Positions 25,601 to 34,091 of a stretch of 36,088 bases of DNA are shown piece by piece. Below the pieces are notes generated by a model. The model saw nothing but the letters and a program-made list of their open reading frames with translations. It did not search any database and was not told where the DNA came from. This DNA comes from Planctomycetota bacterium. GTDB lineage: Bacteria; Planctomycetota; JACQVV01; JASMLP01. The DNA is taken from contig JASMLP010000189.1 of assembly GCA_030748635.1 (NCBI GenBank), positions 1-36,088 of the forward strand. The letters are read 5' to 3'. The position numbers and the translations under genes are program-made. Every line of letters begins with the position of its first letter. The stretch's first letter is position 1.

Positions 25601-26524
25601 TTGGATGAAGGAAAGATCGCAGTGGGAACCCGGGAGGGGCAACTGTCCCTTTTCGATCTGGAAGGGCCAAAAAAGTGGAGAGGGTTTCAGTTGGGATCCT
25701 CCATCCCGGGGCCACCGCTTCTAGGGCGATTTGATGGCGAAGATGGACCCCTACAGGTGGCCGCTTTGACCCGCTCGGGACGGGTCGATATTTTAAGAAC
25801 CCAGGCTCCCTCGCTGGCCCGTTCCGGTTCGGGGATACGTACTTGGCGACAGGCTCAACGGGCCGGAAAAATTTCCGGAGGTGAACTGGGGAGGGAAGAG
25901 AATGTTACGGGTGCCCCAAGGAATCGTCTGGATCGCAGTCGACTGAGAAGAATCGCTCGTCAAGGTGCGATGGAAACTCTCAGGAAGTTCGAAGACCGAA
26001 GTTTACGTCTCGTAGCGCTTCTCGCGTTGATGACTCCGCAGGAGCGGTTGGCATTTCGACACGCCCCGGTTCCAGTGGTGGCCGCTTATGCGCTGGGTGA
26101 TCTTGACTTGACCTTGCGTTTGCTCGATCGCAAAGAGGAACAAAATCCTCTCAGCGAGGATGCGCCCCTGGCTCTTGGTGCGGTTCTTCAGGCTGGCGGA
26201 GATTCCAGTCGGGCGATGCAAGTACTTTCGGCCGCTGTTCCACCAGAACCTCACTCGGGAGAAGGGCTGGAAAATTTACGAGAGCGTGTTCGAGGTTTAA
26301 TCGAAATAAGAGCGTCGATTGCCCGTCAGGACGAATTGGGTTTGTGTGAAAATCTACTACGGTTCTGGACATTGTTCGATGAAACGGACCGAACCTGGGC
26401 CTCGATGTCTCTGGAAGAGTTGAGTGACGAGGTGCGTGCGCGGATTCTCGAACAGGTGACTCGATTAGGTGGTCCACTTTCTCTACGAGGCTCGTTGAAA
26501 AAGAGAGTGCCTGGCGACCGTTGA
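22679..26524 (+). CDS. Giant membrane-anchored PEGA / FG-GAP beta-propeller protein
   Basis: The 1281-residue protein has a basic N-terminus and one membrane helix (about 10-28), which should leave the rest outside the inner membrane. Residues about 35-315 hold four PEGA-type beta modules, for example NSVPGGAWIHVDGKK with KTPTTLRLLPGFHEIRVSREG. Residues about 320-1040 hold about 16 blades of some 45 residues, each pairing a metal-binding-like loop such as DVDGDGSPEIL with a PQQ-like GKVYALEGSSGKILW. The last 240 residues are helical, perhaps degenerate TPR. Such proteins usually bind cell-surface ligands; none is identifiable here. ATG 22679 overlaps the lipoprotein stop. The gene ends 10 bp from the convergent ATPase gene. 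Confidence 0.88.
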   Translation: MKPTGTRGRYLTGTIFGVGLATAWALFFAAPHLDLESDPVGANVWIDGKLVGQTPIENHPLKRGTDSSVRIGSSGREDRDFVLSGLWIGSHRISISLPEETGELVVNSVPGGAWIHVDGKKRSEKTPTTLRLLPGFHEIRVSREGYEDSGPRTVQITREATRSISLRLNSRTGKLSVQTPGVPGARLQIDGGADRMVLPLEEWSLTAGSHLISIRAPGFHTYKETVQVLAGKTLSLHRELEPIRVPLRILSDPSESRMSLVRAGQTNWVRQGMTPAAFRVSPGLYRIQIEKAGYFSGSIQTQVLEPEETVRITLPRLWRERWNWVGSGSALISSPVAGDVDRNGKLEVVWIEENGRIQLVDGMTGKPRWQRDLGQRILATPTMTEVAGTGFLDVVVGAWDGNLYALSGRSGTPLWRYRGGARIAASTRAVELDGDGVLDHVFGDYKGRVHAVSGATGLPLWTGQLSGEIYAQTAALYGQSGTISGIVVGTLRGHLAVLSPETGRVLWEDRNVEGEVQASPTVGDVDGDGSPEILVSVTAAVSRLECYDSRTFKKRWSIPTAGAGPCSPVLVEGSRSLESLVYLGCRDGSIRAYAAREGTERWVFRARSSVMGGMALVDVTGNGVPDLIAVEDGGILHALEGRTGQKLWGIDVRESLYATPCSADLDADGTPEILLATQGSRGLCFSIEPTFERRAVHLGSQAGGGVLHADLDRNGLPEIVVGDESGRLTAYEVATERTLWRVRTGGVVGATPVAADVDADGDPDVICGSFDGKVYALEGSSGKILWKIDTGDAIYARASVGDLDGDGIPEIVVGSRDFHLYRLEGRTGKVLSRFATRGVLDGQVEILDLDGDSLPEVVVASGDGVLYALRLEEGQWKPLWTHPLGAVSSGGVCAFGKESDLLVVACKNGQVIAVDRIGKRRWTVQLDGRCYGAPSARDGKVWVGSTAGWVYQIDASGRILNRWNARGAVLGSVGLDEGKIAVGTREGQLSLFDLEGPKKWRGFQLGSSIPGPPLLGRFDGEDGPLQVAALTRSGRVDILRTQAPSLARSGSGIRTWRQAQRAGKISGGELGREENVTGAPRNRLDRSRLRRIARQGAMETLRKFEDRSLRLVALLALMTPQERLAFRHAPVPVVAAYALGDLDLTLRLLDRKEEQNPLSEDAPLALGAVLQAGGDSSRAMQVLSAAVPPEPHSGEGLENLRERVRGLIEIRASIARQDELGLCENLLRFWTLFDETDRTWASMSLEELSDEVRARILEQVTRLGGPLSLRGSLKKRVPGDR

Positions 26525-26534
26525 GGCGGCTGAA

Positions 26535-29500
26535 TCACATCTGTTTACGGACCATCTCGATTTTCTTGTGCACCGCCGCGACCTCTTCAGAGAGATCGAG
26601 GTTTTCATAGATAGGAAGGCAGCGTTCCAGGTTCAGAAGGGCTTTGGGGTAATTCCGGTTGGAAAAATGAAGGATGGCGATATTGTGATACGAGGTGGCT
26701 AACCCCTGGGGATCTCCAAGGTTCTTGGTGATCTGAAGATCCTTTTTGTAATAGTGCAACGCTTTCTCGTATTGCCCACGAGAATCATGAATCACTCCGA
26801 TGTTATTACAGGTAGCGGCGAGTCCGCGTTGGTCGCCAATCCGATCCTGAATCTCAGCCGCTTTTTCGAAAATCTTGAGAGCGCCATAGTCGTCTCCCCG
26901 GGATTGTTGAACCAGCGCGATGTTGTTGTAGGAGGCGGATAGACCCCGTAAATCCCCCGCCTCCCGGAGGATCTCGGCCGCCTCTTCCTGGCATTGGATG
27001 GCTTCTTCGTATCGCTCTTCTCGTGCGAGAAGAAGTCCTTTGCTGGTCAGGCAGTTCGCTCTGTCTTGAGGAGAACCCCCTTGTGCAGATAAATCGAATG
27101 CGCGGTCGATTTCCTTGTGAGCCGCCACGAAATCCTTTTGAGCAGCATGCACAAGAGCCACGGCTGCGTAGGTGTGAGCGAGTCCGGGCGCGTCCTCCAG
27201 TTCTTCCTTGATGGCCAGGGAGCGATTGTAATATTCGAGTGCGCGACCGAGATCTCCTCGCCCCCGGTAGAGTATGCCAATGTTGTGGTATAGGCCGGCA
27301 ATTCCTCTGTTGTCTTGAATTCGTTTCCGGTATTCGAGCGCTTTTCCGTAAGCTTCTAAAGCCAGATCTTCATTGCCCATTTCATAATGGACGTTGCCGG
27401 ACTGGTGAATCGCGGTAGAAAGGTTGACGGTATCTCGCCCCAGTTCGAAGATCTGAGCGGCCTTCTTGTATTCAACGAGCGCGTGATCAAAGGATTCGAT
27501 CTCCTGTAAAGTCTTCGCGTGGGAGAGAATCATGGTCCCGAGTTCAGTTCCTGAACCGAGTCGGGACTGGAAATCGATCCCTCGCTGAGAAGCGGCTAAT
27601 GAATCCGCTGAACGGCCAGCACCCCGCAAGACTTCACTCATACGATGATTTGCATCGGCCAACCAGGAAAGATCGTTGGTTTCCTGGGCTAACTGTTCAT
27701 ATTTGCGAAGAAAATTGAGGGCTCGTTCCGGGTGATGAAGGGTTTCTTCGAGTTGCGCCCCGTTTCGGTAACATCGAGCGATTTCTTCGGGAATGTTGGC
27801 GGATAGAGCGATATCGAGGGCAGCCGATAGGTGATCGAAGGACTTCTCTGGAGAGCCGTGTTTGGTTTCGTGGTGGAATAGAGCGTGGTAGAAAGGGAGC
27901 GCCTGCGATAAGGGAGCGGAGGACTGCAGGAGTTCACGGCCTCGTTCAATCCAGGACAAGGCTTTTCGGGGGCGATCGAGTTCCTCTTCAATCTGAGCCA
28001 GGTCCAAGTGAAGGAGGGCCGCTTCGGGGGCACGATCTCCTTTGCGGTACAATTTGATCGCGTCCTTGAATCTGCGAGCGGCACGACGGAAATCCTTCGC
28101 TTGCGAATGAGCGCGTCCTGCCCGCGCGGTGAGGAGGGCTTCGTCTTCGGGGAATGGGAAATGATTCCGGAAAATGGGAAGAGCACGTTCACAAAGTTGC
28201 GCCGCTTCTTCAGGATTTCCCGCTTTGTCCTTCTGATCCAGGAAGACGAAGAGGATCGGGTATATCGAGGCCGAAGGGTTCTTCAGGATCGCTTCGAGCA
28301 AGATGTCCTTGATCTGTGCGTTTCGTACTTTGGGGCGAGTGGAATACAGATCGGCGGATCTGGCCAGGCGGAGGAGGGCTTGGATCAAGGAGGGGTGAGC
28401 GTTGGTAAGAATTTGTTGCGAAAAAGGGTGTTCGTTGAGGCTGATCAGGGAGAGAAGTATGTGGACAAGAAGACCATCAAAGTAGGTGTCGGTCGGTTGT
28501 GACTTAATGTTCGCTTCTAACTTGGGCAAGTCGAAGGGGCGGTCTCTCGACTCTTGCAGGTAGAGTAGATAGTGAAGAATCGATGGGCTGGAGAAACGAA
28601 CGAGTTCGATCTCCTCGGCCCCCTGTCGGATCCTTTGGCGTTCCAAAGAGCCGTTATCTATCAAGGGGCTGGCAGAACGGTTTCCAATGCCGGAATCAAG
28701 AATGGAATCGACTACCGTGGATGAACCCTGTTCCAGAAGCTCATCGAAAGATATCGACTCGTGCCTGGCGTTGAAGAGTAGCTTCAGGAAACTGCGAACG
28801 AAATGCCGGCGTGGTCGATCACAGAAGATACGACGTCGGCAGAAATCTTCGAGTAGAGACTCCAGGGAAAGGCGTTCGGGGATCTCCTTGCCGGCATATG
28901 TGGAAGCGAGTACGCGGGCCAGGTCTGGATGAGAAATGAGCGATTTCGCTCTTTCTCGGAGGAGGTAGTAAGGGGTGATCGGGCGTTGAGTCGAGTGACT
29001 TCGTAAGTTTTCGTAGAGGGCTTCACGTTCGGGGCTAGAAAGCCGATGTAGATGTCGTGGCGATCGTTGGGCGAATAGATTGTCGGGAAGATCTCGAAAG
29101 GCAACCTGGAAGCGATCGAGATGAGCTGAACGAAGGGCGAGAACCACCTTGACGACAGGTTGGTAGTGGCGAAGTTCGCTGAGAAAGGAAGAAAGGCGGG
29201 CTGGAAATTGAGGATCAGGGCAAGTGCGATCGATATGGTCAATGAGGAGGACCAGTCGGTTTCCCGAGGGGCCGAGATCTCGCACGACACTGTTGAGAGT
29301 GGACTCGAGACGCTCCGGGTTGCGCAAAAGTTGAGCCAGTGGACGCCGAGGGTCGGGGTTTTCTTTTTGGTCCATGTCCAGGAAGAAAACACCATGCCCT
29401 TCCTCTTGCCATTGAGCCGCGAGGGTGCTGAGGAGCGTTGTTTTGCCCATTCCAGGCTCACTGCAAAGGAGAAACGCAACGGAGTGGTTGAGGTGAACGA

Positions 29501-30746
29501 AGTGATTGAGAGAGGCGATGGGGTCTTGTCTGCCGACAAATCTCCCCCCAAGGGGTGCGGGAATCCGGTCCAGTTCGTGTTGAGTCCAGGAATGAATGGC
29601 GGCAAGAAACTCCGAAGAGGTCTCCGCGGTTCCGCTTCGGGATTCGAGCCCTTTGCCTGTCAGTAACTTGGCGTAATCTTGACGATATTCACGAAGGACG
29701 ATCCTCTTGTCCTGGCCCTGGTAATGAACACGTTGAGAGGAGTGCCCCTCATAAAAAAAGACTTCGTAGTTGGGGGATGAAGAGTCTTGAGATGGAGACT
29801 GGTTAGGAGAAAATTGAGGAAGAGCGATCGCGAGTGGATGGAGAGAGAGAAAATGGTGTGTTTGGGAGTCGTGCCAGTAGAGGCCTGGCCCCAAGTCTCC
29901 GGGAAGAGTCGAGGATTCGAACGGCTGGCTCGGTTCCCAGGGATCAGAACCCCGGAGGAGTCGGACAGGTTCCTTCTCGTCGGCCCTAGGGATCTGGATG
30001 AGTTGGAATCTCGTCAAGAAGTGGGCTTCGTTCAATATCTGATCCAGCAGATCACGAGCAAATCGAGCGTGGTCTCGAAGACGGCGGGCGGGCAGATGGA
30101 GGAGCCCGGTTGAACTGGTATGGATGAAATGGATGAAATGAGAGATCAGTCCTAATTCGTCTCGTTGGTGTTTCCCCTCGATGACATCCTGAATCACCAT
30201 GAGGCATTCGGTCTCGGCACGGTTCAAAAAGCCGGAAGTTGTTTGCCCGATCGGATCCTCACCGGGAAAAACTTTCGATGCGTGGGTCAGGAATTCTTGC
30301 CAGGAGGAGGTGGAGGCAGAGCGAAGGTTGGTGACCAGGTCAGAAAGCGAAGGGATGTTTTCTGGGCTTCGCAAGTAACGGGCGAGTTGAATAACGCCGA
30401 TCAAGCGGTGGAAATTATGAAAGGCCAGGAAGATCGCATCGAGTTGTACGCGGGGTGAATCCGCGCGGTCGGCCTGTTGAAGTGGCAGGGCGATGGGAGT
30501 CGGTAGTTGGTCGGCCAGACTCTTGGGCTCGGATGACTCAGGAGTCTTGGGGGGCGACGGGCGGGGCGATTCCGACTTCGGGGTAGCTGGAGCGTTTGGA
30601 GAAGAATTTACAGCCGACCCGGAGACGGAATCGATACTCGCTGGGGAGCCGATTTCGGTTCGGGGTCTTTTGATACGAGGTTTCCAGGGATCGGGGTCGT
30701 CCCCGAGTGGGGGATCGAATGAATGGGGAGGTTCGGGGCGATTCAT
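26535..30746 (-). CDS. STAND/AAA-type ATPase with long C-terminal TPR array
   Basis: This 1403-residue protein is laid out like a STAND signalling ATPase. Residues 1-90 are Pro/Ser-rich and disordered. Residues about 100-390 are an unnamed helical-then-beta domain (FHRLIGVIQLARYLRS, then LSLHPLAIALP and YEVFFYEG). The ATPase domain starts at GGRFVGRQDPI (about 400), with Walker A SEPGMGKTT (Lys435) and Walker B LVLLIDHID (about 498-506). A helical region leads to TPRs from about 840 to the end; the last ones share a GLAASYNNIAxVxxxRGD-like pattern with about 40-residue spacing. No effector domain such as kinase, TIR or nuclease is visible. ATG 30746 has no clear ribosome binding site. Confidence 0.88.
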   Translation of the reverse strand: MNRPEPPHSFDPPLGDDPDPWKPRIKRPRTEIGSPASIDSVSGSAVNSSPNAPATPKSESPRPSPPKTPESSEPKSLADQLPTPIALPLQQADRADSPRVQLDAIFLAFHNFHRLIGVIQLARYLRSPENIPSLSDLVTNLRSASTSSWQEFLTHASKVFPGEDPIGQTTSGFLNRAETECLMVIQDVIEGKHQRDELGLISHFIHFIHTSSTGLLHLPARRLRDHARFARDLLDQILNEAHFLTRFQLIQIPRADEKEPVRLLRGSDPWEPSQPFESSTLPGDLGPGLYWHDSQTHHFLSLHPLAIALPQFSPNQSPSQDSSSPNYEVFFYEGHSSQRVHYQGQDKRIVLREYRQDYAKLLTGKGLESRSGTAETSSEFLAAIHSWTQHELDRIPAPLGGRFVGRQDPIASLNHFVHLNHSVAFLLCSEPGMGKTTLLSTLAAQWQEEGHGVFFLDMDQKENPDPRRPLAQLLRNPERLESTLNSVVRDLGPSGNRLVLLIDHIDRTCPDPQFPARLSSFLSELRHYQPVVKVVLALRSAHLDRFQVAFRDLPDNLFAQRSPRHLHRLSSPEREALYENLRSHSTQRPITPYYLLRERAKSLISHPDLARVLASTYAGKEIPERLSLESLLEDFCRRRIFCDRPRRHFVRSFLKLLFNARHESISFDELLEQGSSTVVDSILDSGIGNRSASPLIDNGSLERQRIRQGAEEIELVRFSSPSILHYLLYLQESRDRPFDLPKLEANIKSQPTDTYFDGLLVHILLSLISLNEHPFSQQILTNAHPSLIQALLRLARSADLYSTRPKVRNAQIKDILLEAILKNPSASIYPILFVFLDQKDKAGNPEEAAQLCERALPIFRNHFPFPEDEALLTARAGRAHSQAKDFRRAARRFKDAIKLYRKGDRAPEAALLHLDLAQIEEELDRPRKALSWIERGRELLQSSAPLSQALPFYHALFHHETKHGSPEKSFDHLSAALDIALSANIPEEIARCYRNGAQLEETLHHPERALNFLRKYEQLAQETNDLSWLADANHRMSEVLRGAGRSADSLAASQRGIDFQSRLGSGTELGTMILSHAKTLQEIESFDHALVEYKKAAQIFELGRDTVNLSTAIHQSGNVHYEMGNEDLALEAYGKALEYRKRIQDNRGIAGLYHNIGILYRGRGDLGRALEYYNRSLAIKEELEDAPGLAHTYAAVALVHAAQKDFVAAHKEIDRAFDLSAQGGSPQDRANCLTSKGLLLAREERYEEAIQCQEEAAEILREAGDLRGLSASYNNIALVQQSRGDDYGALKIFEKAAEIQDRIGDQRGLAATCNNIGVIHDSRGQYEKALHYYKKDLQITKNLGDPQGLATSYHNIAILHFSNRNYPKALLNLERCLPIYENLDLSEEVAAVHKKIEMVRKQM

Positions 30747-30809
30747 AAATTGGTTATTCAGAAGTGTACCAGGGGAAGGGGGGAAACCGGAGTGCTCATG
30801 CCTGAAGGG

Positions 30810-30839
30810 TTGGCAGGAGGGAATGACGTGGTGTACCCT
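30810..30839 (+). promoter_or_regulatory. Weak candidate promoter for the nfeD-floA cluster
   Basis: TTGGCA at 30810-30815 (five of six) and TACCCT at 30834-30839 (three of six) have an 18-base spacer. They lie in the gap between the divergent ATPase and NfeD genes, with an expected start about 30 bases before ATG 30879. The -10 box is poor. Confidence 0.25.
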
Positions 30840-30878
30840 CTCACTGCCAAGTGGGTTAGCATGGGAAGTATGACAATA

Positions 30879-32507
30879 ATGAACAATATTCTTTCTGACT
30901 CGGTCAAGAAATCTTTGAAAACCAAGCGGTTGTCAAATTGGATTGGATGGTCGAGTCATTTTTGCGGGTTTTTGCCGATTCTCCTCGGTCTCGTGATCGC
31001 CCATTCGTCCATGCAGGCCGTTGGGGAGGAAGAAAACCTAAACTCTCCGGACGGAACCCCGCAAGCTATCCCGAGCGTTCACCTCGTGGAGGTTCCGATC
31101 AAGGGAGTCGTCAACGATGTCATGGTCGTGTTGGTGTCACGAGCCGTGGACCGGGCCATTGACGAAAAGGCCAGTCATCTCCTCTTGCGGATGGATACTC
31201 CCGGAGGGAGCGTCGCATCTTTGAAGGAGATCATTCGGCATCTGGATCGGGCGAGTCGTAACGGGGTCCGAACTGTCACGTATGTGGTCGATTGGGCGGG
31301 TTCGGCCGGCGCTGTAATGTCGGTTGCTTGTGATGAAATCTATTTGCGTAGCAACGCCACGATGGGCGCGGCCGCGCCGGTCTCGTACGGGACTGGTGGA
31401 GCCGAGGCGCTGGGAGAGAAATATGTATCTTTTTTCAGGACCACGGCCAAGGCCTGGGCCGAGAAGAAAGGATATCCGGGCAATTTGGTCGTCGCCATGG
31501 TGGACAAGGACATGGAGGTGGTGGAGTGCGAGGTTCTTGTCGAAGCGGAGAAGGAGCGCTCATTCCAGAAGAAATACCTGTCCCGTCAGGAAGTCGATGA
31601 TCGGATCAGAGAGATCAAGGGGCAGGATCGGATCGTCAACAATTACCTTCGCGTAGGACGCGTCATCATTGCCAAAGGCAAATTGCTGACTCTCACCGGT
31701 CCGGAATGCGTGAAGCTGGGGTTGGGTCAGTCGCTTATCGAGACCGATGAACAGTTGCATCAAGCTTTGGGGCTCACGAATCCGGTCATTGTCCGTTTGC
31801 AAACGACCTGGAGCGAAGATCTTGTCGGGTTCTTGACCAGTCCGGGGGTCGCTTCTTTATTACTCCTGATCGGAGTTGTTGGACTTTGGACCGAGTTTCA
31901 GTCTCCAGGGCTGGGTGTTCCTGGAATCGTGGGGACGTTGGCTTTGATCCTCCTTTTTGGCAGCAGCCACTTGATGGGGTTGGCCGATGTTATGGATGTT
32001 CTCATCTTCTTTATGGGGTTTGTATTCCTCCTGGTAGAGATCTTTGTCCTTCCAGGTTTTGGAATTCCTGGACTGCTCGGTTTGCTGATGATTTTCGCGG
32101 GTGGCGTTCTTTCGATGCAGAGATTTACGGTTCCCACGGAACCCTGGCAGGTGGAAATTTTGAAGACGAACCTTTTCTGGGTGGGATCCTCTCTCATGGC
32201 GGGTTTCTTTTTGATCGTCTTGTCATTTCGATTTCTCGGTGAATCCGCCCTTTTTCGTAAAGTGGTTCTTCAACAGGAGATTGGATCTGCAGGTGGGAGC
32301 ATCGCAGTGGACTCTTCGAGGTCTCGGTGGATCGGTCGAACCGGCCGAGCGGATTCCATGTTGCGGCCTATCGGCACCGCGGTGATCGATGAGGAATTTT
32401 TGGAAGTGACCACCCAGGGCGAATTTGTCGATGCCGGAACTCCTGTGACAGTGATCTCGGTTGGAGGCAATCGAATTGTGGTGAAGGAAGAGAAGGAGGA
32501 GCGTTAG
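30879..32507 (+). CDS. nfeD: Long NfeD protein: ClpP-class serine protease, membrane and OB-fold domains
   Basis: Long NfeD proteins are membrane proteases that work with flotillins and stomatins. The 542-residue product has an N-terminal membrane/signal helix (LPILLGLVIAHSS), then a ClpP-class protease domain with LLLRMDTPGGSVASL and the nucleophile region DWAGSAGAVMSVACDEI. Four membrane segments follow, with the repeated Gly/Pro pattern PGLGVPGIVG and PGFGIPGLLG. The C-terminal OB-fold domain runs from GRTGRADSMLRPIGTAVID to RIVVKE. Several ATGs are possible (30861, 30870, 30879); GGGAAG ten bases before 30879 makes that one reasonable. The stop codon is directly followed by the ATG of the short NfeD gene. 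Confidence 0.9.
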   Translation: MNNILSDSVKKSLKTKRLSNWIGWSSHFCGFLPILLGLVIAHSSMQAVGEEENLNSPDGTPQAIPSVHLVEVPIKGVVNDVMVVLVSRAVDRAIDEKASHLLLRMDTPGGSVASLKEIIRHLDRASRNGVRTVTYVVDWAGSAGAVMSVACDEIYLRSNATMGAAAPVSYGTGGAEALGEKYVSFFRTTAKAWAEKKGYPGNLVVAMVDKDMEVVECEVLVEAEKERSFQKKYLSRQEVDDRIREIKGQDRIVNNYLRVGRVIIAKGKLLTLTGPECVKLGLGQSLIETDEQLHQALGLTNPVIVRLQTTWSEDLVGFLTSPGVASLLLLIGVVGLWTEFQSPGLGVPGIVGTLALILLFGSSHLMGLADVMDVLIFFMGFVFLLVEIFVLPGFGIPGLLGLLMIFAGGVLSMQRFTVPTEPWQVEILKTNLFWVGSSLMAGFFLIVLSFRFLGESALFRKVVLQQEIGSAGGSIAVDSSRSRWIGRTGRADSMLRPIGTAVIDEEFLEVTTQGEFVDAGTPVTVISVGGNRIVVKEEKEER

Positions 32508-32969
32508 ATGGCGTTGCCAGCGATCCTGGGTTTGTATGTATTAGGCCTGTTCTTGCTTTTTGCGGAACTCTTCGTTCCGGGGGGCCTTCTTGGAATCATC
32601 GGCCTTTTTACGGTGGGCTACTCGATATATGAGAGCTTTGTTTCACTGTCCACCCCTTGGTTAGGAGTGGGGATGATCGTCTTCGCGGTCGTCGCTGTGC
32701 CGGTTGTCGCGTGGAGGTTTCTTCGATCGCATCTGCTTCAGTCCCAGCAGGATGTGGAGGAATATGTAGCTGCGGATAGCTCCTTGTCCGAGTTGGTAGG
32801 AAAAACTGGTACCGCCGTGACTGTGTTACGACCGGCAGGAAAAGGGATCGTCGAGGGACGACGAATCGATGTGGTGAGTCAGAATCGATTCATCGAGGCC
32901 GAATGCCCCATCGAGGTGGTTGAGGTCCAGGGAATGCGGGTAGTGGTTCGAGAAGCGAAAGATCGTTAG
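32508..32969 (+). CDS. Short NfeD-family membrane protein (membrane plus OB-fold domains)
   Basis: The 153-residue protein has two or three membrane helices at the N-terminus (LYVLGLFLLFAELFVPGGLL with the family's FVPGGLLGIIG pattern), then a soluble OB-fold domain: GKTGTAVTVLRPAGKGIVEG, IDVVSQNRFIEA, and MRVVVRE. It lacks the protease domain of its upstream neighbour, to which it abuts without a spacer. Short NfeD proteins commonly pair with flotillin-like proteins, and floA begins 57 bp downstream. Confidence 0.9.
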   Translation: MALPAILGLYVLGLFLLFAELFVPGGLLGIIGLFTVGYSIYESFVSLSTPWLGVGMIVFAVVAVPVVAWRFLRSHLLQSQQDVEEYVAADSSLSELVGKTGTAVTVLRPAGKGIVEGRRIDVVSQNRFIEAECPIEVVEVQGMRVVVREAKDR

Positions 32970-33026
32970 ACTCTTAGCTGTTTCGTGTCTTCCCGGGTGG
33001 TGGATTAGTTTAGGAGTGATTGGCAG

Positions 33027-34076
33027 ATGCTTGATCCGGCTGTTTTCAATATGCTGTTGGTGGTAGGGACTCTTGGCGAGGTGATTTCTTGGGGATTCAT
33101 CTTCATCGTCGTTCTGTTCTTCTTGGTTTCTGCATTCATGGTTTTTACCTCGATCAGTCTTTTTATCGAGGCATGGACTGCTGGGGCCAAGGTGCCTCTT
33201 CTCGATATTGTTTTCATGCGATTTCGAAAAGTGCCTCCAATGGTCATTGTCCGGTCCTATATTCAGACGCGCAAAGCGGGGCTCAATCTGCCGGTGGGAG
33301 ATATGGAAGCTCACTATCTTTCTCGTGGGAATGTACCCAACGTGTGTCGCGCGTTGATCGCTGCGGACCGAGCTGAAATCGAGCTCCCCTGGAAACGTTG
33401 TGCGGCTATCGATCTCGCGGGGCGGGATGTCCTCGAGGCGGTGAGAATGTCCGTGATGCCCAAGGTGATCGACTGCCCAAGCGTCGGAGCTGGGCGACCC
33501 ACCATTGATGCGATCGCGAAGGATGGGATTCAGCTCAAGGCCAAGGCTCGCGTCACTGTACGAACGAATATCGATCGGCTTGTTGGTGGAGCGACCGAGG
33601 ATACGGTGGTGGCTCGAGTGGGCGAAGGGATCGTGACCACGATCGGTTCGGCTGAAAGTCACAAAGACGTACTGGAAAATCCAGATCGTATTTCCAAGAG
33701 CATTCTGGCTCGAGGTCTCGATTCGGGAACGGCTTTCGAAATTCTTTCGATCGATATCGCGGATATCGATGTCGGTGACAACATCGGAGCCCAGTTGCAG
33801 GCGGATCAGGCCGAAGCGGATAAGCGAATCGCTCAAGCCAAGGCGGAAGAGCGTCGGGCCATGGCCGTCGCGCTGGAGCAAGAGATGAAGGCGAAGATCC
33901 ACGAGAACCGAGCGAAGGTCATCCTGGCGGAAGCGGAGGTGCCCAAAGCGTTGGCCCAGGCGTTCCGGGATGGGAATCTTGGGGTTATGGACTACTATTC
34001 TCTTCGCAATATTCAGGCGGATACTCAGATGCGAAGTTCGATATCCGGTAACGGTGAATCCAATTCCAAGTCCTGA
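33027..34076 (+). CDS. floA: Flotillin-like protein FloA (YqfA family)
   Basis: FloA organises membrane microdomains. The 349-residue protein has N-terminal hydrophobic helices ([19 protein letters not shown]), then [23 protein letters not shown], as in FloA proteins, an SPFH/PHB domain (about 150-240 with [16 protein letters not shown] and the [18 protein letters not shown] segment), and the [20 protein letters not shown] junction into an Ala/Glu/Lys-rich coiled coil. The end [18 protein letters not shown] is also typical. It follows two nfeD genes, a standard pairing. Confidence 0.95.
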   Translation: MLDPAVFNMLLVVGTLGEVISWGFIFIVVLFFLVSAFMVFTSISLFIEAWTAGAKVPLLDIVFMRFRKVPPMVIVRSYIQTRKAGLNLPVGDMEAHYLSRGNVPNVCRALIAADRAEIELPWKRCAAIDLAGRDVLEAVRMSVMPKVIDCPSVGAGRPTIDAIAKDGIQLKAKARVTVRTNIDRLVGGATEDTVVARVGEGIVTTIGSAESHKDVLENPDRISKSILARGLDSGTAFEILSIDIADIDVGDNIGAQLQADQAEADKRIAQAKAEERRAMAVALEQEMKAKIHENRAKVILAEAEVPKALAQAFRDGNLGVMDYYSLRNIQADTQMRSSISGNGESNSKS

Positions 34077-34091
34077 TCTGGGAGGGATCTG

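Noticed and set aside
26700-27400. Repeated DNA that might be a tandem repeat or array
   Set aside because: It is the coding sequence of degenerate TPR units; the repeats are at protein level and are not near-identical in DNA.
28784-29605. 273-codon minus-strand frame in the ATPase gene
   Set aside because: It is in another frame of the same strand as the ATPase, whose Walker motifs lie right here, so the frame is a shadow.
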